This document shows, piece after piece, positions 21,851 to 31,912 of a stretch of DNA of 64,000 nt. Both the position numbers and the translations under genes were made by a program. Numbering within the stretch: the stretch's first letter is position 1; each line of letters starts with the position of its first letter. This DNA is from Hemicordylus capensis (Eukaryota > Chordata > Lepidosauria > Squamata > Cordylidae). The stretch lies in assembly GCF_027244095.1 (NCBI RefSeq), contig NC_069657.1, positions 441,405,563 through 441,469,562 of the forward strand, written 5' to 3'. The notes below the pieces were generated by a model. The model ran no database searches. It saw only the letters and a program-made list of their open reading frames with translations, and had not been told where the DNA came from.

Positions 21851-22004
21851 GGAAAGAGCCACCCCTTTGCCAAACAAATTGGCCTGGGTCAGTCAACCTT
21901 GCTTAACAGAATGGGGCTCACTGATGGGTTATCCTTTAAGTTTGCTTTCTCCTCTACCTCCACCCACCCCTCCGCCTGCTATGTCAACACAAGGGGCCCA
22001 AGTA

Positions 22005-22150
22005 TGAGAATATGGCTTGGGTGACCTTGGGCCAGTCACACTCTCACAGTCAACCTCACAGGGTTGTTGGGAGGCTAGAATAGGGGAGGGGTGGGCCTTG
22101 CTCACCTTTCTGAGCTTCTTGTAGGGAGAGTAGGGTAAAATAAATGTAAT
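22005..22150 (+). repeat. Squam-type SINE, 3' part
   Basis: GGGTGACCTTGGGCCAGTCA and CCTCACAGGGTTGTTGGGAG. The tRNA head is missing. Confidence 0.6.
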
Positions 22151-22690
22151 TAAAAGAACCACGAAATTGCAGAAGACAGATAACGACCTCCTCCCCCTCC
22201 CCCTCATTCTGGTCTGCCAACCAAACAGACTCCCCAAAGCGTGAGACAGCAACGGATCACTTTCAGATCTTACAGTGCCATTCTGTATGCCATAGCCATT
22301 TTCCCCCGGCTAATTATGTCATTAATTTCCAGACTTTTTTTCCCCTTTTCTTTTTTCTTTTTCTTTTTTTTTTTTTGCTCTCAGTTCCATCAGCGAGTCA
22401 ATAGCTGGTGTCAGCTCTTTGCAGCCTCTCTTCTTCCTGCCACGAGACAATGCTGAGTTGTATTTCTTCCACAAGAACACAGTATTAATATGGCAATGCT
22501 GAGACAAGCGGAGACCTTTATTGACTCAAAATAAATAGCTTGTGAAGTTTATTCCCTGGTCAAATGTTGAACATTTCTCTGCTGTGAGAACATGGTTTAA
22601 CTGTCCCGCACTCTGGCGTCTGAAGTGGATTTATTGTCAGTCAATAAGCAGCTCAGCTTCCACTATAAACTATAAAAACAAACATTCACT
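22150..22690. other. Repeat-free block, candidate conserved noncoding element
   Basis: Holds GGCTAATTATGTCATTAATT and TTTATTGTCAGTCAATAAGC motifs and a T-rich stretch (22333-22377). No gene seen. Confidence 0.35.
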
Positions 22691-22904
22691 TTGCCAGTAA
22701 ATAATTTCTCAAGATGCAAAAAGTCTGTGCTTTGGGAAGCAAGCAGGGTGGAAGGCAGACCAGATTTCCTTCCTCTTCTCCTGCATTCAGCACAAGCTCC
22801 TTGTCTTTACCTTCAAAGTTTTTCCCAGTTCTGTCCTTTTCTGCCTCCTTGTCCAGAATATAACCATGCCCTCTAACATTCTGCCCATGAAAACCGGGAC
22901 GTGT

Positions 22905-23175
22905 GTGTGTGTGTGTAGGGGGAGTAGGCAAGCAGCCTGGGAGGCGTAGTGTGCAATATAGAGAGGTGTGCCCAGGCAGTCTGGGAGGCATGGTGTGCAA
23001 TATAGAGAGGTATGGCCAAGCAACTTGGGATGCATGGTGTGCAATGTGTAGGGTATATGGCCAAGCAGCCTGGGAGGCATGGTGTGCAATATAGCAAGAA
23101 GTGGCCAAGCAACTCAGGAGGCGTGGTATGAAATGTGTAGGGGGCCTGGCCAAGCAACCTGGGGGATGTTGTGTA
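22905..23175 (+). repeat. Minisatellite, about 45 bp unit, six units
   Basis: GGCCAAGCAGCCTGGGAGGC then ATGGTGTGCAATATAG repeats. Some units vary. Confidence 0.75.
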
Positions 23176-23507
23176 CAATTCTGATTACAAGCACACCATA
23201 AATGCAAAGCAGGTCACAAAGTGCACACAGAGCACGTTACTCCTGATGACAAAAGCTGATGAGCCAAGCACAGACCTCCCACATTTTGTAGAGGTAAATA
23301 GGGATATGCTTGTAACAATCCATTCTCATACCAAGGATAACTGCTCAGCCCCCACACTCATAACACCACATTGCTAAAATCAGGTTCTACCCACTATCTG
23401 CTGTGTACCCTGCATAGTTCCTTAGTATTCTGCACCCATGTGTATGCAAGTGCCCTAGATAGACAATATAGCCACCCACCCACTTGGAGATTTCATTTCT
23501 AGAGACT

Positions 23508-23819
23508 CAGGGGAGGGAGAAGAATTCTGAAGAATACATGAATTGTCCCCTTTGCTAACAGGGTCCACCCTGGTTTGCATTTCAACCAGACATGTGCGAG
23601 CACTAGAAGATATTCCCCTTAGGGGATGGGGCCACTCTGGGAAGAGCATCTGCAGGCATGCATGCAGAAGGTTCCAAGATCCCTCCCTGGCAACATCTCC
23701 AAATAGGGCTGAGAGAGACTCCTGCCTGCAGCCTTGGATAAGCTGCTCCCAGTCTGCATAGACACTAGTGAGCTAGATGGACTAATGGTCCAACTCAGTA
23801 GAAGGCAACTTCCTATGTC
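23508..23819 (+). repeat. 5S/tRNA-Ala SINE with intact tRNA module
   Basis: 5S part (GCTAACAGGGTCCACCCTGG) followed by GGGAAGAGCATCTGCAGGCA, TGCATGCAGAAGGTTCCAAG, so the Ala anticodon region survives here, unlike in the younger copies. Confidence 0.85.
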
Positions 23820-24421
23820 TCTAACAACTCATGTAATCATTGTGAGAATTGCTCTAAAATTAAATAAGAAATTTGAGTTCTGTCATGTATCCTTCCCACT
23901 AGAAATGAAGTCTATCCTTTTTTATTCTAAGAAGAAAACCAGCATTTCTATAGCACAATATACCACCGTGGCATGACAAATACAGAAAAGTAGACTGTCT
24001 GCCTGTCTAGGCACTCACCTTCTCATGCTCTCAGCCTAAATGGCGTATCAAATATTTATTCTTACTCCTGTTAGTATAAAACTGCCCTCATTGCAATATC
24101 TCCCCAGAGTGGAATTGCATTGTAAGAAGAGCTGCTCTGTAATTCAGAAGTTTGGGGGCCATTTGTGATGCAAATCCATCCTGCAGCACTAAAGAACCAG
24201 AGGTTGAAAGAAGAGACAAACTGAAAGGTCAGGGGAATCAAGGGGAATCCCAAGTGGAGCTGCCTTAAAAGAATCATGGCAAACACCTTTTGCTTCAGGG
24301 AAGGGTCTGCCCATTTGGAAAGAGTACAGACATTCCCAGACAGCAGTTTATCCTAACATGAACTCAAATTGCAACAAGAGATCTTTCCAAGGGATCCAGA
24401 TGATGTCAAAGGACATCACAC
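23820..24421. other. Unassigned sequence
   Basis: 600 bp between a 5S SINE and a MITE. No gene or repeat recognised. Confidence 0.4.
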
Positions 24422-24880
24422 TGGGGCTATTCTCACGATCAACAAAAATCGGGCTAGGAGAGCCTAGCCCAATTTTTGTTGATCATGTAAACCACCGGGC
24501 TCACAGGCGGTGGCTTACAAGCGGGTCACCCGCTTTGGAAGCCCTCCCTAAAGCCCGGGTTTGCGGAGCGAGTGCTCCGCAAACCCGGGCTTTCTGATTG
24601 TGAGTAGCCGTGGTGCAGCTCTGCGCCCACTCACGAGGAGATCCCCGGAGGAGAAGCGAAAAGCCGCCTCCCAGCTCCGGGGGTCTCGCCAGCATGCCCT
24701 GCGTGCTCGCACAGGGCATGCTGAAGCTTGCGAGGGCCGATCGGCCCCCGCTCCCCCTGGCTCCATTACAGAGCCGGCAATCATGTGGGCGGCCAATCCG
24801 GCCACCCAGGGCTCCCTCCCCGCTCACCGCCCCAAACAGGGTCTCACTGATCGTGAGACTCGGCTCACTGTTTCATAGTG
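24422..24880. mobile_element. Hairpin-leading MITE, GC-rich
   Basis: Starts GGGGCTATTCTCACGATCAA with a long hairpin to 24486, followed by smaller hairpins (GTTTGCGGAGCG / GTGCTCCGCAAAC; CCAGCATGCCCTGCG / CGCAGGGCATGCTG type). The right limit is uncertain. Confidence 0.5.
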
Positions 24881-25063
24881 CCACTTGCTGGCCATTTGTA
24901 GATCATCTGTGAAAAAGACCATTGAAAACCCATCCCCTTAAAGCAAAAAGGGATGCTGAACTATAACTCTCCATCAGAGAGTGTCCTCTTTACATTCCAT
25001 GTCACAACCATGTACAGTGTTTTTGAGTAAAATTAAAGCAAGCTTCCCTTTTCCAGAGCCAAT

Positions 25064-25353
25064 GAGGCCATTCACACAATCAAAAACTGTGTTCCACACA
25101 GGTTTGGGAGCTGTGTGAGCTCCCGGTTTTCGGTTGTGTGGAAGCAAGGTAAGAGGAAAACCTGGGTAGAAGTGATTGTGTGGAAGCAAGGTAGAAGGAA
25201 AACCTGGGTAGCTTTTTCCTCCTACCTTGCTCCAACACAATCACATCCAACCAGATTTTCCTCCTACTTTTGCTTTCCCAGAAGCAAAAATTGGGAGCAC
25301 ACACAGCTCCCAAACTTGCGTAGAACGCAGTTTTTGGTTGTGTGAATGACCTC
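25064..25353. mobile_element. MITE with GAGGTCATTCACAC tips
   Basis: GAGGCCATTCACACAATC and GTTGTGTGAATGACCTC with repeated GGAAAACCTGGGTAG motifs inside. Confidence 0.75.
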
Positions 25354-25355
25354 AG

Positions 25356-25550
25356 TAATGGTGTAGTGGTCCAAGTATTGGACTAGGGAGACTCAGGTTC
25401 AAATACTGGCTCAACCATTAAGTGTACTAGGTGACTATGGGCCATTCACTCTCCCTCTTAGCCTAACCTCCCTTACAAGGCTGTAATGAAGATAAGAGGG
25501 TGGGGAGTGAAGAAGCATACATGTCACTCTGAGCTCCTTGGAGTATAGGT
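25356..25550 (+). repeat. Squam-type SINE left of BED copy 1
   Basis: ATGGTGTAGTGGTCCAAGTA to CTCTGAGCTCCTTGGAGTAT. A sister copy occupies the same relative place beside BED copy 2. Confidence 0.8.
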
Positions 25551-25662
25551 TTTAGAATGTGAGCCCTTTGGGGACAAGGTTCCATCTTATTTGTTTGTTA
25601 TTTCTCTGTGTAAACCACCCTGAGCCATTTTTGGAAGGGCGGTATAGAAATTGAATTATTAT
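25551..25662 (+). repeat. L2 LINE 3' end
   Basis: GAATGTGAGCCCTTTGGGGA, TAAACCACCCTGAGCCATTT, GGAAGGGCGGTATAG and an ATT tail. Confidence 0.75.
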
Positions 25663-26045
25663 TATTATTTCTTGTTTACACAGTCAGACAGGTGTTATTG
25701 ACTGGTTTGTTTTATTCAGACATCGAGTCCTTCCCAAGGACCTGGGATGGCTGAATTTTATTGTCAATTGTTATAGATATCGTCGCAGAATATAGGCTGT
25801 TCCCAGTAAAGCTGCTTTTTGTAACTGGCTGATGGTGATTTCTGTGGCCCCTATGGTGTTGAGGTGCTCTTCAAGGTCTTTTGGAACTGCACCCAGGGCG
25901 CCAATTACCACTGGGATTATTTTGGTCTTCTTCTGCCACAGCCTTTCAATTTCAATTTGTAGATCTTTGTATTTGGTGATTTTTTATTTTTTATTTTTTT
26001 CTTCTATTCTGCTATCCCCTGGTATTGCTATTTTTTATTATTATG
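25663..26045 (-). repeat. R4 LINE 3' end fragment
   Basis: It is the same sequence as 57500-57880 reversed, including the segment encoding GALGAVPKDLEEHLN and the tail next to an ATT run. It is truncated at its 5' side near 26045 and abuts an L2 tail on one side and BED copy 1 on the other. Confidence 0.85.
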
Positions 26046-26052
26046 TAGGATA

Positions 26053-26624
26053 CAAGAGTTCTCTAGAGAGGCACATCTATCAAATTTCACTAGTCTTTAT
26101 TTAATTTGAACAGATCCATTAAAAACAGATGATTAAGCAACTGCCAATAACCTTTTAAAAAATCCATATAAGTTCTCATGGTGTACACTTCAGCCATTTA
26201 TGCAGGAGAATGTACGACAACTGCAGTTCATTCAGGCAGTAGTGGGTCTCCTGGCATTGCTGAAAGTGCCTCCAGATTCCTCGCACGTGGCCATCACCTT
26301 CTGGCGCCTGCACAAAATTCCATCATTGTCCCCAGCCCAATTTCCTATGAAAGACAGATTGCCCATTGTTGATCCTTTGGCCCAGCCACCAGGGCAGAGT
26401 GACTCTCTCAGCCCTTGCTCAATTGCTTTAATGATATCCCAAGGCTGGCCCAGCTCACCCTGAAAAATAATTTCTGTCCAGGCACCTTCTGGTTTGGGGC
26501 CATCAAATGCATCAACGGCTGGAACGAAGCAGAATTAATCAACCATGGAGCATGGAAGCATTTCTTCTACTAGTATCGAGGCACATTCAATATTGTACAG
26601 TGCCACCACGGGGTGTATAGGATC
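26053..26624 (-). pseudogene. hAT transposase-like region of copy 1
   Basis: Downstream of the TGA, in the same frame, sequence reads HPVVALYNIECASILVEEML. After a stop and a frame change it reads FQPLMHLMAPNQKVPGQKLF. This resembles the ZBED/hAT transposase motif with ALYxxEC and MAPxxKVPGxKFF. It is decayed. The region ends with AATAAA and the conserved left edge shared with copy 2. Confidence 0.5.
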
Positions 26625-28148
26625 TCAGTGCTCCATTTTCTCAACAGGCTTCTCAACTCGGGGTTGCGATTGTGCGCCACCCAACGCAGCTGGGTGTGAT
26701 CCGCTTCCCCTTCGCTTTGTCTGCAAGCCGTGGGAGGGTTCCACCTGCTCAGGGGCAGAAGCATGCATATTTGGGAGCAGAGCTTGGCCACTCTGCTGTC
26801 CCAGGACACTAGCATGCTGTGATCGAGTCAACAGATGGTGCAGTATTGGGGCTTTATTTCTGCCACGAGGGCTCTCAGGTGAAGAAGCATATGCACCGAG
26901 GAGCAAAGCTTGGCCACTTTGCTGTCCCAAGTCACTAGTGGGATGTGGACGAGTCAACAGATGGTGCAGTATTGGGGCTTTATTTCTGCCACGAGGGCTC
27001 TCAGGTGAAGAAGCATATGCACCGAGGAGCAAAGCTTGGCCACTTTGCTGTCCCAAGTCACTAGTGGGATGTGGACGAGTCAACAGATGGTGCAGTATTG
27101 GGGCTTCATCACTGCCACGAGGGCTCTCAGGTGAAGAAGCATATGCACCGAGGAGCAAAGCTTGGCCACTTTGCTGTCCCAAGTCACTAGTGGGATGTGG
27201 ACGAGTCAACAGATGGTGCAGTATCGGGGCTTCATCACTGCCACGACAGCCCTCAGCACTCAAGACAGAATGTGAAGACGCTCCAGGTTGCATGAAGGGT
27301 ACAGGGATGGGATCCTGTGCGCAAGCCAAGGAGAATGCCTCTTTCTCCTCCCATGAGGAAGAAAGAGTTCCCTCATCGGAGGAGAGAGTTTCATCATTGG
27401 AAAGCACAAGCTCCTCACCATCAGCTGCAGATGCATGTGCACCTGGGAGCAAAGCTTGGCCACTCTGGTGTCCAGAGTCACTAGTGGGATGTGGACGAGT
27501 CAACAGATGGTGCAGTATCGGGGCTTCATCACTGCCACAACAGCCCTCAGCACTCAAGACAGAATGTGAAGACGCTCCAGGTTGCATGAAGGGTACAGGG
27601 ATGGGATCCTGTGTACAAGCCAAGGAGAGTGCCTCTTTCTCCTCCCATGAGGAAGAAAGAGTTCCCTCATCAGAGGAGAGAATTTCATCATCGGAGAGCA
27701 CAAGCTCCTCACCATCAGCTGCAGATGCATGTGCACCTGGGAGCAAAGCTTGGCCACTCTGATGTCCAGAGTCACTAGTGGGATGTGGACGAGTCAACAG
27801 ATGGTACAGTATCGGGGCTTTACTCCTGCCACGAGGGCTCTCAGTGCTGGAAGCAGTTCTGGGTTGCTTGGGGGGAACCATCTCTTTATGTGATTGGCTG
27901 GCGGAGGAGACTGCACCTTCCTCTGCAGGGCGACGAGATTGCAGAGACCATGCCAGCTCCAGCAAGCAGGAGATATTACTGGTTTCCGAGTCCACACCCT
28001 CCACTTCTGAAGATGGAGGATCATTGTGGGTTTCTTCTCTCTCACATGCTGTAAGGACTTGTGGGGAGTGCTCCCAAGAGCTTGAAGGTGCAAGATCGCC
28101 AGCTTTTGGAAAGGGTGACTCTTTGGGGCAGTCACTAGAGCGTCTCAT
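26625..28148 (-). CDS. Ser-rich protein of hAT/BED origin, BED finger lost (507 aa)
   Basis: An open frame of 507 codons begins MRRSSDCPKESPFP nine bases after a good acceptor (GTCTGTCTTTGCAG) and stops at TGA after EKMEH. The N-terminal third is Ser/Glu/Pro-rich. The middle holds tandem repeats: two 98-residue units (27205-27792) and about three 42-residue units (26880-27205) containing APILHHLLTRPHPTSD and SGQALL. The C-terminus (QTKRRGSGSHPAALGG) stands where copy 2 has a BED zinc finger, so the finger has been deleted here. No function can be assigned. An internal stop-free frame this long, with intact promoter and splice signals, suggests possible expression. It may equally be a recent dead copy. 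Confidence 0.5.
   Translation of the reverse strand: MRRSSDCPKESPFPKAGDLAPSSSWEHSPQVLTACEREETHNDPPSSEVEGVDSETSNISCLLELAWSLQSRRPAEEGAVSSASQSHKEMVPPKQPRTASSTESPRGRSKAPILYHLLTRPHPTSDSGHQSGQALLPGAHASAADGEELVLSDDEILSSDEGTLSSSWEEKEALSLACTQDPIPVPFMQPGASSHSVLSAEGCCGSDEAPILHHLLTRPHPTSDSGHQSGQALLPGAHASAADGEELVLSNDETLSSDEGTLSSSWEEKEAFSLACAQDPIPVPFMQPGASSHSVLSAEGCRGSDEAPILHHLLTRPHPTSDLGQQSGQALLLGAYASSPESPRGSDEAPILHHLLTRPHPTSDLGQQSGQALLLGAYASSPESPRGRNKAPILHHLLTRPHPTSDLGQQSGQALLLGAYASSPESPRGRNKAPILHHLLTRSQHASVLGQQSGQALLPNMHASAPEQVEPSHGLQTKRRGSGSHPAALGGAQSQPRVEKPVEKMEH
26835..27205 (-). repeat. 126 bp coding tandem repeat, about three units
   Basis: Units of 126 bp (42 codons: SPESPRG, APILHHLLTRPHPTSD, SGQALLLGAYAS) repeat head to tail with very few differences. 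Copy 2 has a single equivalent. The array is therefore an expansion that followed the split of the two copies. Confidence 0.85.
27205..27792 (-). repeat. 294 bp coding tandem repeat, two units
   Basis: Two near-identical 294 bp units, each 98 codons, lie inside the copy 1 open frame. Each holds SAADGEELVLS, SSDEGTLSSSWEEKEA, DPIPVPFMQPGASSHS and the APILHHLLTRPHPTSD motif. Because the unit is a multiple of three, the frame stays open on both strands. Confidence 0.85.
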
Positions 28149-28209
28149 GGTTGATAACTGCAAAGACAGACAGAGACCAGGTTAACACAAGAACAACAGT
28201 ACTCTCTTT

Positions 28210-28618
28210 TAGGGGCCTCCAAAGTGGTTCAAATGTCCTGAGGTTGGGCTGCTTCCTGAGGTGGGGGGGATATCTTTAAGGACGGGGAAGGGTGCTCCTA
28301 CCCCTCCCCGCCACATTTCACCCCACCGACATTGTCTTTTAAAATTGTCCAGTAGGGTGGCAGCGTACCTCCTTGCCACCTTGGTGCCTCTTCGGACCGG
28401 AAGTGGCCGGTGCACATGCACACATCGTGCATGTGAGCACATTACACACACACATGCATGCAGCACATCTGGCCACTTCTGGTCCAAGGAAGCCATTTTA
28501 AGAGACCGTGCCAGCAGGGGAAATGCAGAGGGAGGGGTAAGATCACCCTCCCTCATCCTTAAAGATATCCCCACCACCACCTTCGAACCAGCAGGCACTG
28601 GTTCCATGCACACCACTA
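28210..28618. mobile_element. hAT-like MITE nested in copy 1 intron
   Basis: The ends are TAGGGGCC and CACCACTA. Roughly 60 bp imperfect inverted terminal sequences share GGGGATATCTTTAAGG. Flanking bases are an imperfect 8 bp duplication. At the paralogous position near 45395 copy 2 shows uninterrupted sequence, that is the empty site. The element inserted after the two copies separated. A partial relative lies at 4660-4795. Confidence 0.65.
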
Positions 28619-28904
28619 CCTCTTATACAAACACCAAGAGCTGGTCGTGTACTGCAATAGCCAAAAGCACGATCTGCCAGTCAGTAAGCCCCAAGATCTT
28701 CAGTCAGCCATGAACATATTGGCTGGCTTACGCAATACCATTAGGGCAGGCAGGGTCAAGTGTTTCTGGCTATTGCCCCTGAACTTCAGAATTCCCTCCT
28801 AGAAAGCTTTTTGAAGAGTCTGAAAAGCTTCATTTTACCAAGCCTGTGAGAATGTGTTTCTTGCTGGGTTTCCTTGCTCTTTTTGACTATACTGCAGTTT
28901 TAAC

Positions 28905-29125
28905 TTTTATTTTTTATTATTTTTTATTCATTCAATTTCTATACTACCCTTCCAAAAAAAGACTCAGGTCGGTTTACACAGATAAATAATAAATAGATAA
29001 GATGGATGGATCCCTGTCCCCAAAGGGCTCACAATCTAAAAGGAAACAAAAGATAGCACCAGCAAGAGTCACTGGAGGTACAGTGCTGGGGGTGGATAGG
29101 GCCAGTTTTACTGATGGGGAACCAT
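28905..29125 (-). repeat. L2 LINE 3' end
   Basis: ATTCAATTTCTATACTACCC, CCCTGTCCCCAAAGGGCTCA and GGTGGATAGGGCCAG on plus show the reversed L2 tail. Confidence 0.7.
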
Positions 29126-29870
29126 TATACATTACTTCAAGTTATGAAAAAGCAATATCTACACATGTTAATAACAGCAGCCTCACCCAGCAATAGGGGA
29201 ATGTTAATTATGAACACCTTTTCTTCTGCTTTCCCAATTCCTAGGAAAGCACAGAGCTGCTTATAGAGGATAAAGAAATCACTCTCCCACAATAAGCCAG
29301 CCAATAAAACCATGCAATGGATGCAGACAATCCCGATGAGACAATCCAAACTAGGAGTAACACACACACAAACACACACAACCCACACAGTACAGAACCG
29401 TGCCTCAAAAATCAAACATAATCCATGAATTATGCAACAGGAAAACTAAATGTCTGCCAAACCACACATGCCAACCCACAAACACACATACATCCTCTGA
29501 AGTCCTTCAGTAAGCTCATGCCAAGGGATGGAGGAAACGGTTCCGACAGATGCCATAGGCAACCCCTCCATGGCATGGATCTCATTTGGATGACAGCGTC
29601 AGGCACTGGCAGCCTTGAACCAGAGACAGGAGATACCTTGCTCTGCTTTGCTGTGACTGCTCACCAGAATAGGGAGATACTTGCCTACCACCTGTTGTGT
29701 TTAGGGAGCCTCAATGGTGCTGGCTGCAAGCAAATACTGTAGCGTCTGGATTTCCCAGTTGTCGCATGACAAAAAGGGCCTATGGAGTTGCATCTAACCC
29801 TGTAAAGTCTCAGATGTTGACCCAATTCCTTAGCAGCTTGTCTTTTGAGAGAAGACCCAACTCCCCTATA
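29126..29870. other. Unassigned intron sequence of copy 1
   Basis: Short CA-rich stretch near 29365. No counterpart seen in copy 2, so it may be inserted material. Confidence 0.35.
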
Positions 29871-30650
29871 CAGGTGAAACTCAGAAAATTAGAATATCGT
29901 GCAAAAGTCCATTAATTTCAGTAATGCAAATTAAAAGGTGAAACTGATATATGAGACAGATGCATTACATGCAAAGCCAGATAAGTCAAGCCTTACTTTG
30001 TTATAATTGTGATGATCATGGCGTACAGCTCATGAAAACCCCAAATCCACAATCTCAGAAAATTAGAATATTACATGGAACCAAGAAGACAAGGATTGAA
30101 GAACAGAACAATATTGGACCTCTGAAAAGTATACAGTGTACTGTGCTTGATTGGCCAGCAAACTCGCCTGACCTGACCCCATAGAGAATCTATGGGGCAT
30201 TGCCAAGAGAAGGATGAGAGACATGAGACCAAACAATGCAGAATTGCTGAAGGCCGCTAATGAAGCATCCTGGTCTTCCATAAAACCTCATCAGTGCTAC
30301 AGGCTGATAGCATCCATGCCATGCCGCACTGAGGAAGTAATTGCTGCAAAAGGGGCCCAAACCAAGTACTGAATACATATGCATGCTTATACTTTTCAGA
30401 GGTCCGATATTGTTCTATTCTTCAATCCTTGTCTTCTTGGTTCCATGTAATATTCTAATTTTCTGAGATTGTGGATTTGGGGTTTTCATGAGCTGTACGC
30501 CATGATCATCACAATTATAACAAATTAAGGCTTGACTTATCTCGCTTTGCATGTAATGCGTCTGTCTCATATATCAGTTTCACCTTTTAATTTGCATTAC
30601 TGAAATTAATGGACTTTTGCACGATATTCTAATTTTCCGAGTTTCACCTG
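29871..30650 (+). mobile_element. Tc1/mariner element with long inverted repeats, deleted core
   Basis: A 780 bp element runs from CAGGTGAAACTC to its reverse complement and is flanked by TA on both sides. Its inverted repeats are about 230-250 bp and nearly identical. Between them only the 3' part of a transposase remains: DWPANSPDLTP, then after a one-base deletion ENLWGI, the region carrying the last acidic residue of the DDE catalytic triad in Tc1 transposases. It lacks the N-terminal DNA-binding region and most of the catalytic core, so it cannot move by itself. Very similar terminal sequences are known to me from many vertebrates. Confidence 0.85.
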
Positions 30651-30659
30651 TATTTATCA

Positions 30660-31200
30660 ATAAAACCAGTCCATGCCTCCTTCCCATAACTCAAGGAGGC
30701 TTACAGAAAGAGGCAGCCACAATCCCAACACAAAGCCACAATCCTTCAGTGATCATAAGAGAGGTCCAAGTGAAAGGTCAAGCAGAAGGTGGGAGAGAAT
30801 TCCACAACTGCAGGGCAATTGTTGCAAAGGGCCTGATTCTTCTAGCACTCATTTGTGTTTGTTTCTTATTTATATTCCACTTTTCTTTAAAAATGCAGCT
30901 TATCACAAGTGTTGACACAGTAAGAACAACACACAGCATTTTTAAAAGCTAAAGGTCATTGATCAGGATAGGAACTTATAACTGACTTCTTTGTTTTTCT
31001 TTAGTAAAGTGTTCATTAACTGCCCACCACTCATTAAGACTGTCATGTGAGATTTCGGGTGCAATCAGTTCATCTGGTGGTAACTTGGGGCTGGGCCTTC
31101 TCGGTAGCTGCTCCTAGGCTGTAGAATGCACTCCGCATGGGAAGAAGAGGAGGTTTATCATCCCTTGAGACTTTCAAGAGAGCCATAAGTAGCTTAGGGG
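30660..31200. repeat. Two eroded L2 pieces, minus then plus
   Basis: 30680-30930 resembles the minus L2 3' region (GGGAGAGAATTCCACAACTG). 31055-31200 carries GGGCCTTCTCGGTAGCTGCT on plus. Both are short and old. Confidence 0.45.
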
Positions 31201-31364
31201 AGCAAAGGTATGGCAAAGAATGTTGCTAGGGGAGCAGAAGTTCTGCTACGCATTAAATACTTACAGACATAATATTGTTAGTTTATCATCTTCACAAAAT
31301 GTCTTTGATGTTTTCAGACTTCTTCAGAAAAGAGAGAGATTCCTCTTAGAAGATACTAAGGCTC

Positions 31365-31912
31365 TCCACACAAGCCGTGTGGAGAGCCTAAGAGGGCTCT
31401 GTGGGCAAAGCGGGCTTGACCTGCTCTCCCCACACATGACCATGTAGCTTGCCCTGGGCCACCCACACAATTACTGGCTCCACCACAGAGTCCGTAGAGG
31501 AAATGGGGATCAGGGGGTCCCCAGAAGTCAGAATGCCCCACATGAATGTGTGGGGCATTCTGGGGAGCCCCCTGACACCAGGAGACTTGTTGTAGCCTCC
31601 CAGTCGGGGGTCTCCTCATGAGTCACCCTGGCAATATGACTCACCCTGGCACCCTGACTCATGAGTCACCATGGCACCCTGAGCCTTTTGGAAGGGCGGT
31701 ATAAAAGTTTTAATAATATATAAATAATAATAATAAATAAATACACGACCAGGTAAACAGGGTTAGTGCAGCATTCACTCCACTAACCTCATTGTGGGGG
31801 GAATTAAGAGGGCTTGCCTCCAGGAGCTGCTCAGCTCCTGGCAGTTCACACGTGCGGTGGAAACACATGCGGTGGCTGGGCTCCCTTCTCCACTGCATGT
31901 GAGAATAGCCTC
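31365..31912. mobile_element. Hairpin-leading MITE in copy 1, with L2 tail inside
   Basis: It starts with a 29 bp hairpin (31367-31395: GGCTCTCC, loop, GGAGAGCC) and ends GAGAATAGCC. An L2 3' end with an AAT-rich tail (about 31675-31745) sits in the middle. At the matching site in copy 2 a different MITE with related tips is found (46958-47124). Confidence 0.55.

Noticed and set aside
22905-23175. CRISPR-like array
   Set aside because: Units run without spacers and the host is a vertebrate. It is a minisatellite.
24501-24912. Open frames of 85-108 codons in GC-rich sequence
   Set aside because: They lie inside a hairpin-rich MITE and overlap on both strands.
26545-27762. A 405-codon open frame on the plus strand across the BED copy 1 repeats
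   Set aside because: It is antisense to the minus-strand exon with its acceptor and homologous protein in copy 2. It stays open because the repeat units are multiples of three.
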